From Paramacrobiotus metropolitanus (Eukaryota > Tardigrada > Eutardigrada > Parachela > Macrobiotidae): DNA of 64,000 bases. The notes beneath the pieces are model-generated. The model saw only the letters and a list, made by a program, of their open reading frames with translations. It made no database searches and had not been told where the DNA came from. The stretch's first letter is position 1. Each line of letters begins with the position of its first letter. The stretch covers positions 4,278,001-4,342,000 of the forward strand of contig NW_026570221.1 in NCBI RefSeq assembly GCF_019649055.1, in the 5' to 3' direction. The position numbers and the translations under genes were made by a program. Below, piece after piece: positions 22,753 to 34,819 of this stretch.

Positions 22753-23415
22753 CGCGTAGTTGCCGCCCATGTCCCTGCTGTTCTGCCTGTGCACGCACAC
22801 CAGTACTTTTCCAATGTGGCACACGGGATATGCTTTCCGTTCGATCAACTCCTTCTTCCAAAGATCCCACAGCGGAGCCGACATCGGTCCATCGTCGGTA
22901 TACGACGCCGCCAAAGCGTACGATTCAGTCACAAAATCACCAGGGCGAACGGCGCGCTCCTGTAAGGCGCTCTTGGTCGGCACAAACCGGACCGCCTGAA
23001 TGGGAACCCATTCCTGAATAATCACTGAGCCGCACTGCACTTCGATGAACACGCAGCTCTTGCCGAACAAGCTGGGAACAAGGAACTTGGCCGAGTACCA
23101 AGTCCACGGTTGATCCGACGCTGCTCGCGCTAAGACCTGAATTTTCTCGCTGGAACCCGCGCGCGCTGCCATTTCCAGCACTTTGAGATTTTTCTTGTGA
23201 AATCCAGCAGTAGGTGTAGGCACCTCCCAGTGGAAGACATTCCCGAGTAAACGATGGTCTACAAATTGTGCACGGTGTCCGGGATAGTCAAAATCCAGGA
23301 TGTAGCCACTATTCGTGATATTGATGACGTGTGCAACCTGCAGCTGCCCGTTGTCAGCCAGCACGTCCACCGCATTCCAACTGGCCACTCCGGAAGTTCT
23401 GCAGAATAAACGCAT
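22753..23415 (-). CDS. N-terminal exon of an F-box family gene
   Basis: The frame starts at ATG 23415 and runs 221 codons to a GCG/GTAAGC splice donor at 22752-22747. Translation past the donor stops soon after. The first 50 residues carry ASWNAVDVLADNGQLQ, HVINITNSGYILDFDYPG and HRAQFVDH, a small beta-rich module I have seen, from memory, in tardigrade proteins that continue into an F-box. A second related block follows (PWTWYSAKFLVPSLFG, FIEVQCGSVIIQEWVP), as in that family. The next exon on this strand may be the F-box exon at 14741-15654, seven kilobases away. The simplest donor/acceptor pair does not keep phase, so an exon may be missing or damaged. Confidence 0.65.
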
Positions 23416-25497
23416 CGTAATTAATGCGCGGGCAAAGTGCTGTTCAAGTTATCCCAAAATAAATGCTATTTGCTCAGTACAAATGCTTCTGTAACCAGCG
23501 TTTCAGTTAACTGCGATTATGTATGCCGTTGTACTCGCCATGAGCCGTGATGAAAATTAAAGCGCGATTGAAATAAACTGGCACTAATTTGGATAACGGC
23601 TGTACTCCTATGCTTGCGGTTCGCTCCGTGTCAGTCCTCTCTTGTCCATACTTTCGTTTGTATTACGTAACCCGGATTTCGGTCATAATCCAGACCAAAA
23701 TGAATGAATACTCGTATGTATGAATAGAATTCTTTATCATAGCCAAAAGGAAAAAAGAGGCTTAGGGTGAGTCGGTGGCCTATATTTCGAAGAGGATCTG
23801 TTTCGATACAGCTGTTTCACCGCGCAAAGTGGTTCTGCGAACCGCATCTAGGCATAAATGCCCTTGCAAAGCATAGTTCATGTGAAATATGTAAGGAAGG
23901 AAAAAATTGTTCGCTCTATTAGTATAACTTTCCAACTTCCAAATTTCTGTTATCGATTTTTACAAAATTTTGAAAAAGTGACTATATTGAAGCAATAACG
24001 GCGTTACTACCGTTACAGTTTTTTGCCATATTTGGGCAATTATTTGTAGGGAAACCTGACGTTTTGAATTTGGCATTGATGCCAGCATCGGCCAGCGTCC
24101 GGATAAAGTTACCGCTGTCGCAAACAGCAGCGCGCATGTTTTATGCATGCACTACTATAATAAATTCCTTTCTTCACGCTCCTCCATTTGCTAGTTATCG
24201 TTCAAGCCACGGCTTCCTTACCACAACAAGATATATTGTGCGTTCGAGCGTATCCATACAGTGAACACGCCCGTCAAGATTGTACGAGTAAATATGTACG
24301 TGATTTATGACGCATACTGCACATGACCCACCAAAAACACTTGCCTTACTTACGTGCACAGCACAGGTTAGTAACTTAGTAGCTCTTGCTAATCAACTAA
24401 TTGTCCGTGTGATTGCAGTTCGTATCCATCTAATATGCACTCGTTGCGCTAATTGTATCCCATATAGGTACTCGAAACAATGCGTAGGAAGGCAACGACC
24501 CGAAACCAGGAACATACGATCGATTAAGTATGCATTTTACATAAATAATAAATATTGCTGCGTATCCATGCCAAAGCGAACCGCCTGGACCGGGACTGTC
24601 AAGTAGTGATAGCAAGCGGCAGGATGGTACGATACAAGTTCTTGTGTGCGATGGTAAGGGCGGTGTGTGGGATTCAGCATGCTTGTGACACACGTGTCTC
24701 ACGTACACTCTAGCTCGATCCAAACCGGAAGTATAACGCAGTTTGGCTGAAGGCAGTAAGCGCCGGAAGTCGGCCTTCGTCTACGATCTGGGATATTTCT
24801 GCTACCTTCTGAAAAAGCTGTGGATATGAACAGTCATTCCTGAGTTGATCCGCTTCGTCGGCCGGAAGATCCGTGGAGTTACTATGTCTTTTGTGAGCTG
24901 TTAGTGATTACATTTATAATTAGTCAGAGAAATCGCGACAGATGATTTTGATACACCGAGAGCACTTCTTAATATCCCGAATAATATTAGGATTTTTATG
25001 CTTTTTTCAGCGTCTAAAATTTAATCGTTTTGATTAGTGTATATCTGCTCACGCGTGGAAATACAAGCGTTTTATTTATCCGACATCGATTTTTCGATTA
25101 ATTACTGCGATACTGTCCGTAGCATAAAGCGGCGCCAAATTCCAGCGACTGCATTTCACGTACCTGATGCGTAAATAGCAATTAACCATACGAGCGGTGA
25201 GTACGATGAGTGGTATCAGAGTTGTTACACAAGCATTAACGAACATTATCGGGTGGATTATGAGCAGGAACAGATGTGATAATTAGAGGCCACCCGCGGA
25301 TATGACGCAAACGGATCATCTTTCCCAGGCATAAACAATTATATTATCCTACTTTGAAATATCCGCGATACTGCCGGTACATACATGCGCCCATCGACAT
25401 CTAAAATCTACAAACGCAGTCACATTCCACCTTATTGCCAGCGACGCTCATTAAGAAAAAGCCTGATATAAGCCAGCATTTTCTTCCATCAGAAACG
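23416..25497. other. Intergenic, upstream of two divergent genes
   Basis: Two kilobases between the minus-strand family gene and the plus-strand GPCR. Short frames only, no recognised repeat. Promoters for both genes should lie here, but no clear element can be assigned. Confidence 0.5.
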
Positions 25498-26641
25498 ATG
25501 GTCAACGCCTCGGACATCCAGGCTAATATCTCGGACACCTTCGCTAAAGGTCAAACCGAACTGAAGATCATTGTGTCCATCTACACGATTGTGTTCATCA
25601 CGGGAACTTCCTTATCCTTTACACTGATTGCAATAATCGCCTCCCAATCGAGACTACACACCGGATCCGGGATATTGATCGCCCACAGCCAATTCCTGCA
25701 CGTTCTCCAGACCGGCATCTCCAATCCGATCTCAATGGCCACTGGATGGGTTGTCTGGCTAGGCCTCAACATTACCGGCTTCAATTGCACCATGGCACAT
25801 TTTTTCGGCAAACTGACGACCTTCGCCGAAATGTGGGCATCCTTGTTTTTGGCCGTCAATCGCTTCGTGGCACTGATTTTTCCTCATAAATACAGCGCAA
25901 TCACTACCAAACGCGCTACGATTTTCCTGATTATTTCCCCTTGGTTTATTGGGACAGCATTAAGTGCCACATTGGTCGTGCCGGGGATCTACGGATTTGG
26001 AAATTTTTTCGGAAAGCGGCAGTTTGACTGCGGATACATCGGCCCAACAGGGCCACTAATTGCGAATACCGTCGGTGCGCTGGGAATTTATTTCCCTCTG
26101 TTTGTCCAAGGAGTATGTTATCTGGCTGTTCTTATCGTCAACCACAAAAAGATCAAGACAGAAACACTGTCTCCGGTACAGCGAAAGCGTTTCGTTATCT
26201 TTCGGCTACTTTTTGGCTCGTATATCTGGTTTACCGTCTGCTATCTGCCGCAACCAATTACTGTGTTTGGATTCCCGAAATTCTTCTTCGAAAATAAAGT
26301 GCGATCTGGATGGTTACAGCTGCTGCAGGAAGTGGCTTATGCTGGAAGTCCGGTAACCATTTCAGCTAATAATCTTATATGCGTGTTTATCTATTTACGT
26401 ATTAGGTACATTATTACAGAAAATATTTCGGACTGCATCTGTAATAATGATCTTTACTGCTAATTTTACATTAAAATACCTTTTCCAGGTTTTTTTGCTA
26501 TTGATGAATAAAGATGTCATGCGAGACGTGAGGAACAAACTACCTTGGGTAACATCGTCCAAGGTCACATCGACGGTAGCTCCTTCCAGCAAGGTGACAG
26601 GAGCCAATTCCAGTGCGGTGATAACTTCCCATCCACTTTAA
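25498..26641 (+). CDS. Rhodopsin-like G-protein-coupled receptor, two exons
   Basis: Exon 1 is 25498-26382 and exon 2 is 26489-26641, giving 345 residues. The donor is TGC/GTGTTT, weak but phase 0, and the acceptor is TTTTCCAG. Joining them puts LLMNKD directly after TM7, as in class A receptors. ATG 25498 starts a short extracellular N-terminus with NAS and NIS glycosylation sites. Seven hydrophobic segments follow. TM3 ends in NRF where most class A receptors have DRY. TM1 has GTS where GNS is usual, and TM7 has SANNLICVF instead of NPxxY. The TM3 and ECL2 cysteines (FNCTM, FDCGY) are present. It would be a plasma-membrane receptor; the ligand is unknown. Divergent motifs suggest a lineage-specific expansion. 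Confidence 0.85.
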
Positions 26642-27119
26642 AGCCCTTGGCGAATGTGATTCTGCAGTGGGCAGCTCATCCTACTTTCGGAATTTAACCA
26701 TTACGGATTAAAAAGCAACTGCTTTTTTGGAACGTCGCACAATTTTTATTTCCCTTATTAGGAACACTATGCATTTTTTCAGTAATCTTAGTTTACGTTC
26801 ACAACGTTTCGCGCGATGGATCGATTTTTTATCATTTTGTCCATCTCTGGCTAATTGGAGAAATGATGTATTTTGTCACTGCGAATTCCGCAAGAGAAAG
26901 GAAATCTTTAATTTAGCCGAAAACAAGCTTAATGCTGTACAGATACCTACATGTTCAGCTTTACTGGGTTTTGCATCAATAAGATTATGTTATGCATGAG
27001 ATTCTCGTTGCTGCACCGCGCTAGCGAAAAACAAGCTGCTTTTTTAATTAAAGAGAAAGTGTGGAATATCAGGTTTTAGTGTTTCTCTAAATAGTACGAG
27101 CTTGTTTTCTTGAGATCAG
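26642..27119. other. No gene seen
   Basis: Short frames only, directly downstream of the GPCR. Confidence 0.5.
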
Positions 27120-27287
27120 TATTCCGGATCCGCAGTGCCATCTCGTCTGAGGAACAATGGTTCGATAATTTTAAAGGACAAACACGTGCCAGTAATGAAC
27201 ACAATCTTGTAGATTCTACACGATTGCTTTCATTATTGGAACGTGGTTTAGATGGAAACGAAGATCTTCAGTTTAATCCTTGCGAAG
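27120..27287 (+). CDS. Isolated exon-like segment
   Basis: A 168-bp open segment flanked by an AG acceptor (GAGATCAG) and a GTAAGA donor (GCGAAG/GTAAGA). One frame gives a compositionally normal protein piece (SSEEQWFDNFKG, LLSLLERGLDGNEDL). No neighbouring exon was found on this strand and the family is unknown. It could be an orphan exon of a decayed gene or chance. Confidence 0.25.
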
Positions 27288-28360
27288 GTAAGATATATCT
27301 TTGCTTGGACGTCCGCACCGTTGACCGTGGTTTCCGGTGGATTAAAAGTACGCGGACTTATAAAGATCACGCTCTCTGAACCTTAACAAATGTCGCTGGC
27401 AGTAAAAGGGGTAGATAACACGAATAGGCACATCAGAGATGTTTTTAATGGGGATAATTGTTGCGCCGGTGAAAGAAGATCTCCTTGCTATGCATCCCAT
27501 CCGCGAGAGTGCTTTTAATTAGCGCATGTATTCCAGCTCATAATCTTGCTCGTTTACCGCCGGTAGGGACAACTGCAGATTGTCTGTTTACGCATCAGGT
27601 TGCAGGCAGCCTCTAAGTAGAGGCGGCCCTTAGTGTCTCAGCTATCAATTATCGGTGTGTGATCATTAATCCTCTTAGCATTCACAGAAGTATTTCTTTG
27701 TTTATTGTGCTTACTTTAGCGCAATCTGTAATCAAAACTGATACAAGAATGATCAGGATTTTCCAGAATTCGGATTTAACTTTCTGCCGAGTCTGTAAGC
27801 AAAGGCAGATAAGCATATCAATAAATGCCTTCAATCCTGAAAACTGAAATGCATTGAGCAGTAGCAGCACAATTAGAATCGTAATTAAGTAGGTTGCGTT
27901 TTGCACGGCCTTACGATTAACGGCAAAATTAACGACGATTTTAGCTTTGTTAATTTAGTGTTCCGTTGATTCGAATAAGAGGTTGCGTTATCCACTAAAC
28001 AATTTAATGCCCCAGATATTGACGGGAGGAACTGGTATCAGCCAGTCTTCGTTCAGTATTTTGTAAATTGTACCAGCATCAAATCAGTTTCGTTTACGAG
28101 CGTGAAATTAACAAAATGCAGATTTTTTATGTGATACGAATGCGTTAGAAAGAATTTTGCTTTAAGTTTCCGCGCAGATGTTAAAACGATTTGTCAGGAC
28201 TCAGGAATGCGTGATTGGCTGCTGCACTTGAAAAATATACCCCCTTCGTTTCGTTAATGACGACGGGTACTGCCGTTTAAACGTTCGTTAATTGTACCCC
28301 GTTTTTAATTCTATCGTCAATCGTACCCCTTCGTTGATACCGCAACCTGCTTATTGTTTC
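27288..28360. other. No gene seen
   Basis: AT-rich. Short frames only. Confidence 0.5.
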
Positions 28361-28361
28361 G

Positions 28362-28616
28362 TCATGAACATGATGTTATAAATCTATCCAAGGGGTGCCG
28401 AGCATCGTGGCCTGTATAGGCCACAACCGTCCATTTCCTGGCGTACCAGTCTAGGTAAGCACGGAACCGTGGGCTTCGGTGAAGGACATTCAGATAGCTA
28501 ATTTCCTTCTCCCAGATCTGGAAGAGACACTCGGGGCCCAGCTGCTCGAAGCACAGAATAACACTGTAATGGCAGTGCCCATGCATCCCATATGCCGAAG
28601 CATGATGGTGCCGCAC
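28362..28616 (-). CDS. Uncharacterised ORF fragment
   Basis: About 84 codons with normal composition (FEQLGPECLFQIWEKEISYL, RAYLDWYARKWTVVAY). No ATG at the start of the frame and no family recognised. The opposite strand is also open over part of it, so the coding strand is uncertain. A plus-strand exon-like piece follows at 28733-28891 (CAG acceptor, then RYGSRLRVINVGAAEAIATE and a stop). Both may be debris of one or two genes. Confidence 0.25.
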   Translation of the reverse strand: MRHHHASAYGMHGHCHYSVILCFEQLGPECLFQIWEKEISYLNVLHRSPRFRAYLDWYARKWTVVAYTGHDARHPLDRFITSCS

Positions 28617-29116
28617 CGGGAGCTTACACGATTCCGCTCGAGCCCGGGGCTACTTTCGTGCTTTCGTCGGTGTGACAACGAGTCGCGCAATTGATGCTAC
28701 CCAGTGTTTAGACCCGTAAAAATCACTTGCAGATATGCATTTTCCGCTACGGTTCGCGGCTGCGAGTGATCAATGTCGGCGCTGCTGAGGCAATCGCAAC
28801 GGAGTTGGAAAAGCACAAACAGAATATCCGATACGTGCTGTCCCACATCAGCCGTCTTTACCATTTTTTAGCAGTTACGTCCTGCTGCTGATTCGCAGCT
28901 GCCCCACAATTACAGCCGTTACCGCGATTTACAACTGAGAACTTTTTTTAAAAATTTTCTCACTCTCATAGTGCGTGCATTGCCAAATTCACTTGCTTAG
29001 TACCATAGTATTTTTCGATGGTTTGCATTGACGTTAACCAGAATCCGGACTGATAATTTACGCTCCCTGGCCGTGTGCGCTTGTAGCCGGCAGGAAGGTA
29101 GACGGGGGGAAGGTGG

Positions 29117-29202
29117 ATCTTCAATGAAGGTCATCCACCATTCTGCAAAGGTCATCCACCTTTCTCATCCACCTTTTTGTAAAGGTAATCCACCTTTCTG
29201 TC
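29117..29202. repeat. 21-bp minisatellite, short array
   Basis: About four degenerate copies of AAGGTCATCCACCTTTCTGC-like units. The same unit is found at 41352-41448 and, inverted, at 41823-41930. It stops about 15 bp before the LTR element. Confidence 0.8.
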
Positions 29203-29217
29203 GATTGTCAAACATAT

Positions 29218-29531
29218 TACAACGAGACTCTCAAGTCTCTCAACGAGGATTGCTTGTTAGGCGGTCCTCGAGACCAAAAGGACTGTTCTGTGCTGGTGGT
29301 ATTGCACGGGATAAGGAAAGGTCAAACAAACTCAATCACACAGCCACTGGCTCACAACTTTACTTCGTAATCAGCAAACACATTAGCAAAATTAATTACC
29401 GTCACGTAAGACGGAGAAACTCAATTAAAATTAATACCACATCAGACAGTTAACCGCAGCATCTCAAACACCTGTAATCAGCGTGGTCAGCCACACTGAT
29501 CAAAACCACACATGTCACGCTGAACGCTTCA
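29218..29531 (-). repeat. 3' LTR (relative to minus-strand element)
   Basis: 314 bp; on the minus strand it begins TGAAGCG and ends GTTGTA. Nearly identical to the LTR at 40518-40831. Confidence 0.95.
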
Positions 29532-29542
29532 CCCCCCACAAC
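29532..29542 (-). promoter_or_regulatory. Polypurine tract
   Basis: GTTGTGGGGGG on the minus strand, abutting the 3' LTR. It would prime plus-strand DNA synthesis. Confidence 0.75.
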
Positions 29543-30027
29543 AAGAGGTTGGAATACGTTTCAACCGAAAACAACAACAAAACTCAAAATAATAGGAAGC
29601 GTGTTAAAAAAAAGGAATTTGGTCTGGTTAGAGATCCACAGGTGAGTTTGGCAACGAATGAGAGGAAATGGGTCGGGAGAAGGTGATACAAACGGAACAG
29701 ATCCGTAGGGTGTCCAAAACAGAGGAGCCGATGGTCGCGGTCCATGCGCGTAGGAAACACTAATTTTCCGGGGTAACACGCTCTGTCCAACGGGAATAAG
29801 GGCAGTGCGGTTAACAAGTTCCGGTAACCATGCACGGCGTTAATCATACTGCAAACACGTGTGAGCCAGATTATTTGTGAGGTAATTTTATAGACTTGGG
29901 ACTTTATTGTAACATAGGTAATATAAATTTTGCATGGTAATTAACAAAATGGGAATTTTATTATTAAAGGGAATGTCCGAAATGGTAATTTTATTTAAAC
30001 GGTAATTTTAGACACACACACTCACTT
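29543..30027 (-). other. 3' untranslated region of the LTR element
   Basis: No ORF. Between 29880 and 30015, GGTAAT or GGGAAT words followed by A/T recur about every 20 bp on the plus strand, part of an element-wide pattern. Confidence 0.6.
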
Positions 30028-31290
30028 CTACTTCGGAAGGGTGTTCGCAGCAGCAGCAGCTGCTTCCAGTTGAGCGATACGGTCTTCTAAGGCTTGATTC
30101 TCCTGAACAACATTCTGGTAACGCTGTTTGAGGTTATCTTCATTCTGGGCAATATGGGCAATGTCTGTTGGGGAATAACCTTCAATACCAAGATCAGTCA
30201 AGATTTTGGGAATATCGGCGATGTGGTATTCGGTCGGTGGGGAATCGAGCAACTCAACGAATGAACCCTTTGGTTCGGCATCGCTAGCCAGCAGGTTGGT
30301 TAGGTAGCGATCAGTCTCGACCAACGAACGGTACACATGATCAGCGTGTCCCGGCGTTCGATATGCGCCATCCCACATATTCTGGCCTGGCCACTGGACT
30401 ATCTCAGGTACGAAGAAACGCAAGGGGTTGAAACGGAGGGGATGTTCATCCACGCACTGGAAGTGCTTCTTCTTCTCTTGGTAAGAGAAGACGAAGCCGG
30501 TGCGGTGCTCATAACGCCAGTGTCCGTCCTTAAAGTATTTAATCCATGGCGTCGTGGCAAACACGTCGAAGAAATTCGGTTGAATATGGACGGGGAAATT
30601 GAGAAAGACATTGGTACGGGAAATGAAGCGTACACTTTCCTGACATATCCCATAGCCGATTCATTCGGATTGTTAAAGGTCATAAGGTTTTCGCGCATCT
30701 GCTTCTAAGCCTCAGTTTCCGCGGTCAAAATAGCTTTCTCGCGAGCGTTGGTGGCATCGGTCGCTTTCTGTTGCAGCAAAGGAATGGCTTTGGCCATATC
30801 AGCAAGGTATCTCTCAAAGCTACGGGACTGATTGCGTTTAATAAAGGGATTATTAGGTAAGTCAGCCAGGTGCTTTGGCTCATGTCGCACGGGAGTCTTG
30901 TTGACGTAGGTAACTTCCTACGATGTTCGGTTAAGGCCAAAGTTCCAATCATGGAATCTACCACGGGGAGTATTCTGAGCGGTATTCTGCTGGGAATTAT
31001 TCACTGCGGAGTTGTTAAAGTTGCGCGAACGGCGGTAATCACTGGGGTCTGACCCGTGACATCCGATTCTGGTCGTTCTTTGTCCACACGCAGGACCTCC
31101 ACATAAGAACGAGAATCAGACGGCGGCTCAGGAAATTCGCCATTATCGTAATTATGAATGGTAATTTCAAGGTTTTCGGAATTATGGTCATTACCAGAGT
31201 GGTTAACGGTACGGGAATTACTGGCCGATGGACTTTGGTCAACTCACATACGGGACTGGGAACGAGCAGTGGACATCCTCGGTTCTGCAA
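30028..31290 (-). pseudogene. Accessory ORF downstream of integrase
   Basis: On the minus strand a start near 31284 (MSTARSQSRM) is followed within ten codons by TGA. The same frame continues (NSENLEITIHNYDNGEFPEP), then shifts. Later blocks are at 30890-30705 (RYLADMAKAIPLLQQKATDA) and 30564-30028. The last 178-codon block has HRTGFVFSYQEKKKHF, a globular part (TEYHIADIPKILTDLGIEGY) and a C-terminal coiled coil ending in alanine repeats (ENQALEDRIAQLEAAAAAA). No signal peptide or membrane anchor, so not an envelope. Position and a weakly similar FSY segment recall the ORF at 3380-4705. Function unknown. Confidence 0.6.
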
Positions 31291-31323
31291 CACACAGACA
31301 ATGTATGTTCGTTGAATATGTAT

Positions 31324-32814
31324 TTACGCAAAGTACTCGTATAAATTACGAAGTACTGATTTGGCTTGTTTACGAATACGGTCAGATCGTCGAAGTATAT
31401 TAGTTTCTTCATTTTCAGAGCTAACAGGCTCCACAGGTGGTATCTTAGGATTTGTCACGTTGGTATTAACACTATTGTGTAATTTCGACACGGGAATATT
31501 GCCAGAAATAGTAGATTTCTGAGGGAATATACGGCGTAAATAGTCATTTTTACTGTCCTCGACGTCCAAATCGATTGGTTTAAACTGTTTTAACTTGGAA
31601 ATATGGACAATATTAATTAGGCTATTTTTGGGAACTTTCTGAAGGGATTTTAAGGTAACGTTTCCATCGGGACTTAATTCGGTAATTTCGTATGGACCTT
31701 TGAACTTTGGTTCGAGTTTCTAAGTTCGACCAACGGTACGTTGTTCATCTTTAACCCATACGTTATCACCGATAATAAAGGGATTTTCAACTTTGTTTTT
31801 ATCGTAATTTTGTGCATTCTTCTCGTGCAAACGCTCACTTAATATTTCAGAGAAATCAAGAGCATTTTTCCACTTCTGCCGTAACTCATTCCAGTATTCG
31901 GCATTAGTCTGCTTACTGATTTCTTGTAAACTGGCATTTTTAAAGATGGTATCAACGGTCAATATCGGTTCAGTAGTAAACATAAGGTAATTTGGAGAGG
32001 CGTTTGTGGTACTATGCTGAGTCGTATTATACGCATAAATTATAAATTTAGCGTATTCAACCCAGTTATCTTGTTTTTTTGTTAATGTACATGGTCAACT
32101 TTTCAGCGATAAATCTCATCATTCGCTCAGCACGGGTATTAGACTGAGGGTGATAAGCTGTGGTAAAACGGTGTTGTATACCGATCAGCTTATTGATCGC
32201 TGCAATAATATGACTGGTAAATCCAGTGATGTTAGGTATTTAGGGGGACCGAATTTAAGGATAATTTCTGCAAGAACAACCTGTGCTATCTCAATCGCAC
32301 TGGTAGTCTTAACGGGAATTGCTATCGCATAACGGGAAAAATTCTCAACAGCTACAAGCAGGTTTTGGTATCCATCTTTCACATGGAAGGGACCAAGACG
32401 ATCTAGAGACCATGACTCAAGTAGCTTGTGAGTACGCAATTTCTGCATGTACCCGGTAGGAGCAGTATTCATGGCGTTGCGCTTCTTACACAGGTGACAA
32501 CTCTCACAGTAAGTTTAAATATATTTGGTCATTTTAGCGAATTAGTAACGGTTATGCATTTTCTCGAATGTACGATGGTGACCAACATGTCCTGCCATTG
32601 GACAGTCATGACATGCGTGAAGGATGTCTGCACGTAACGTCTTTGGTAGCACAACTAACAAGGTATTTTTACCATGACGCGAGCGTACTTTATACAGAAT
32701 TTTATCGACAGTTTGGAATGTATCGATGCGTTTCTGGTACGCTTTCCGTAATTTGATGTATTTTTCGGGATCACTCAGTATGGTAATAATTTTCTGACAG
32801 AAGACATCGGACAT
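31324..32814 (-). pseudogene. pol: Integrase and pol C-terminus, broken
   Basis: From high to low coordinates: integrase zinc finger (HACHDCPMAGHVGHH, then CESCHLC after a stop), catalytic core with the first aspartate in WSLDRLGPF, a degraded second-aspartate block (YLTSLDLP where a TDxG motif is usual) and the third residue in SNTRAERMM. A C-terminal part follows (LHEKNAQNYDKNKVENPFI, DNVWVKDEQ) and a tail RRSDRIRKQAK. At least four frame breaks or stops separate these pieces, so no functional integrase can be made from this copy. Confidence 0.8.
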
Positions 32815-32886
32815 TTGCTCACGTATGAGTAATCGGTATTTTTTCTCTAAAAGGGAACATTAGTATTTACCGCATATAAGGGAATT

Positions 32887-33399
32887 TCAGTCATCTTCAT
32901 TCTTTTCGGACTTTTCAAGGGGATTGCGACTCAATAAGTCAGCATCGGCATGCAAACGTCCTTTACGGTACTCAATCTCAAAGTCGTACTGCTGTAACGA
33001 TAAGGCCCATCGGTTAAGACGACCTTCAGGTTCTTTGAGACGCATTAGGTACCTTAAGGCATTATGATCGGTAATTATTTTAAATTTCTTTCCGGAAAGG
33101 TAATGTTTATACTTTTTAACGGACCATAAGATAGCGTAACACTTCTTCCCAGTGGCACTATAATTTTTTTGATGCTTGTCGAGCATTTTCGAACCATATG
33201 CCACAACATGCCATCCATCGGGATGCATTTGTTCAACAATTACGTCCACACCAACACCAGAGGCATCGGTCTTAATCTGAGTCTCCAGTGCAAGATCGAA
33301 TGGTTTTAAGATCGGAGCGGTAATTAAGCATTCTTTCAGCTTCTGGAAAGCAGTATTACATGCTTCCGTCCACTGAAAAGCAACATTTTGTTTGGTCAA
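32887..33399 (-). pseudogene. pol: RNase H block of the LTR element
   Basis: Open for 170 codons. Motifs: KTDASGVGVDVIV (first aspartate), KIITDHNAL and HADADLLSR. The glutamate block reads ATGKKCYAILW where Ty3/gypsy elements normally have EKEC, so the catalytic glutamate seems lost. A one-base frame change near 33400 separates it from RT. Confidence 0.85.
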
Positions 33400-33404
33400 T
33401 TGAA

Positions 33405-34469
33405 TTAGGGAAATGCAATCGTGGAGAAATTATTAATGAATGCACGGTAATACGTCAAAGCGCCGATGAAAGATTTTATTTCTTTCGGCGTTGTGGGAAT
33501 CGCAAAATTTTGAATTGCTTCAACCTTTGACGGGTCTGGCTTTATTCCATCATTACCCAGAATAAATCCAAGGAATTTAATCCGGTTAAAAGCAATTTCA
33601 CACTTTTTGGGCCTCATAGTAAATCCAGCTTTCGACACTGCGGTCACAACTTGATCCAGTAAATTTAGATGCTCCTCAAAGGTATTGCCACCGATAAGAA
33701 CATCGTCAATGTAACAAACTACGCCTTTCAACTTAAGGTGGTGTAGGATGGAATCTATTGCACGCTGGTAGGTAGCCGTGGCTCCGTTCAGACCAAATGG
33801 CACACGAACGAATTCGTATTGACCATCCATGGTCGCGAATGAGCACTTAGGAATATCATTATCCTTAACACGGATTTGCCAAAATCCACTGTTAAAGTCA
33901 AGGGAGGTATAAAACTGGGACTATGCAAAACTGCTAATCGCGTCTTCCACTCGTGGTAAAGGCCACATGGGACGATTAGTAAGTTTATTCAACACACGGA
34001 AATCTACACAAAATCGAGGTTTGTCAGTAGGATCTTTCTTATTGACCAGGACAACGGAAAACGACCAACGTGACTTCGATTCACAAATAATGCCATCACG
34101 TAATATTTCATCTGCTTGTTCATTATTGGTCATTCTCTGAGCATAGGAAGTTCGCCATGGTGTTTTCTTAACAGGTTTGTTGTCTGCGGTATCGATTTCA
34201 TGGACAACCTCGGAAAATTCACCAGGCTTACGGGATTTAGAGGGAAACACTTTCTTGTGCTTGAGAAACAGATTAATTAACTTCTGATGATCAGAATTCA
34301 GTAATTTCGGATTAAACTTCATTTTGGTAATATGTTCTTTAAATTCTTCTTCGGTTAGGTTGGAATCAATAGACTTAGGGTCATTTTCAGTGATAATTTC
34401 AGCAGAATTGAGTTCTACTTCAACTACTTTGATATCGTCAAGATCTTTAATTTTCTCACAGGTGCACAC
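33405..34469 (-). pseudogene. pol: Reverse transcriptase block of the LTR element
   Basis: A single frame from 34469 to 33405 is cut by one TAG at 33921-33923. Before it are the fingers (DGIICESKSRWSFSVVLVNK, RFCVDFRVLNKL, WPLPRVEDAISSF). After it the frame goes on with FYTSLDF, VPFGLNGATATYQ and the catalytic CYIDDVLIGG, then FLGFILGNDGIKPDP and FIGALTYYRAFI. Apart from the stop it is a complete RT, about 350 codons. The last residues before the frame change match the start of RNase H in another frame. Confidence 0.88.
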
Positions 34470-34819
34470 GTTAACGTTCTTTTTAATGCGGACTTTACGC
34501 TGCGAGAAATTGGTAATTATAATCTTTGCTTTGCCATTTACTTAGGTAGCAAGACAATTGCCGAATGACACCAGGTGATTCAACATTAGGTTCTTATTGG
34601 GAGTTAACAAGACAGGACCACTGTAATTGTCAGGTAAATCAATCATGAGTTAATTCCGGATTTCTTGGGAATTATGATGGTATTCTGAATAAGAATATTC
34701 GTTTTCTCCCATCTAAGGCCAATGTGATTGATTACTACTTTAGATTCACTGACAATTTCATCAGTAGGTACTGTTTCAACCGGGATGGAAAGAAACTGTA
34801 CAATATCAATTTTAGAAAC

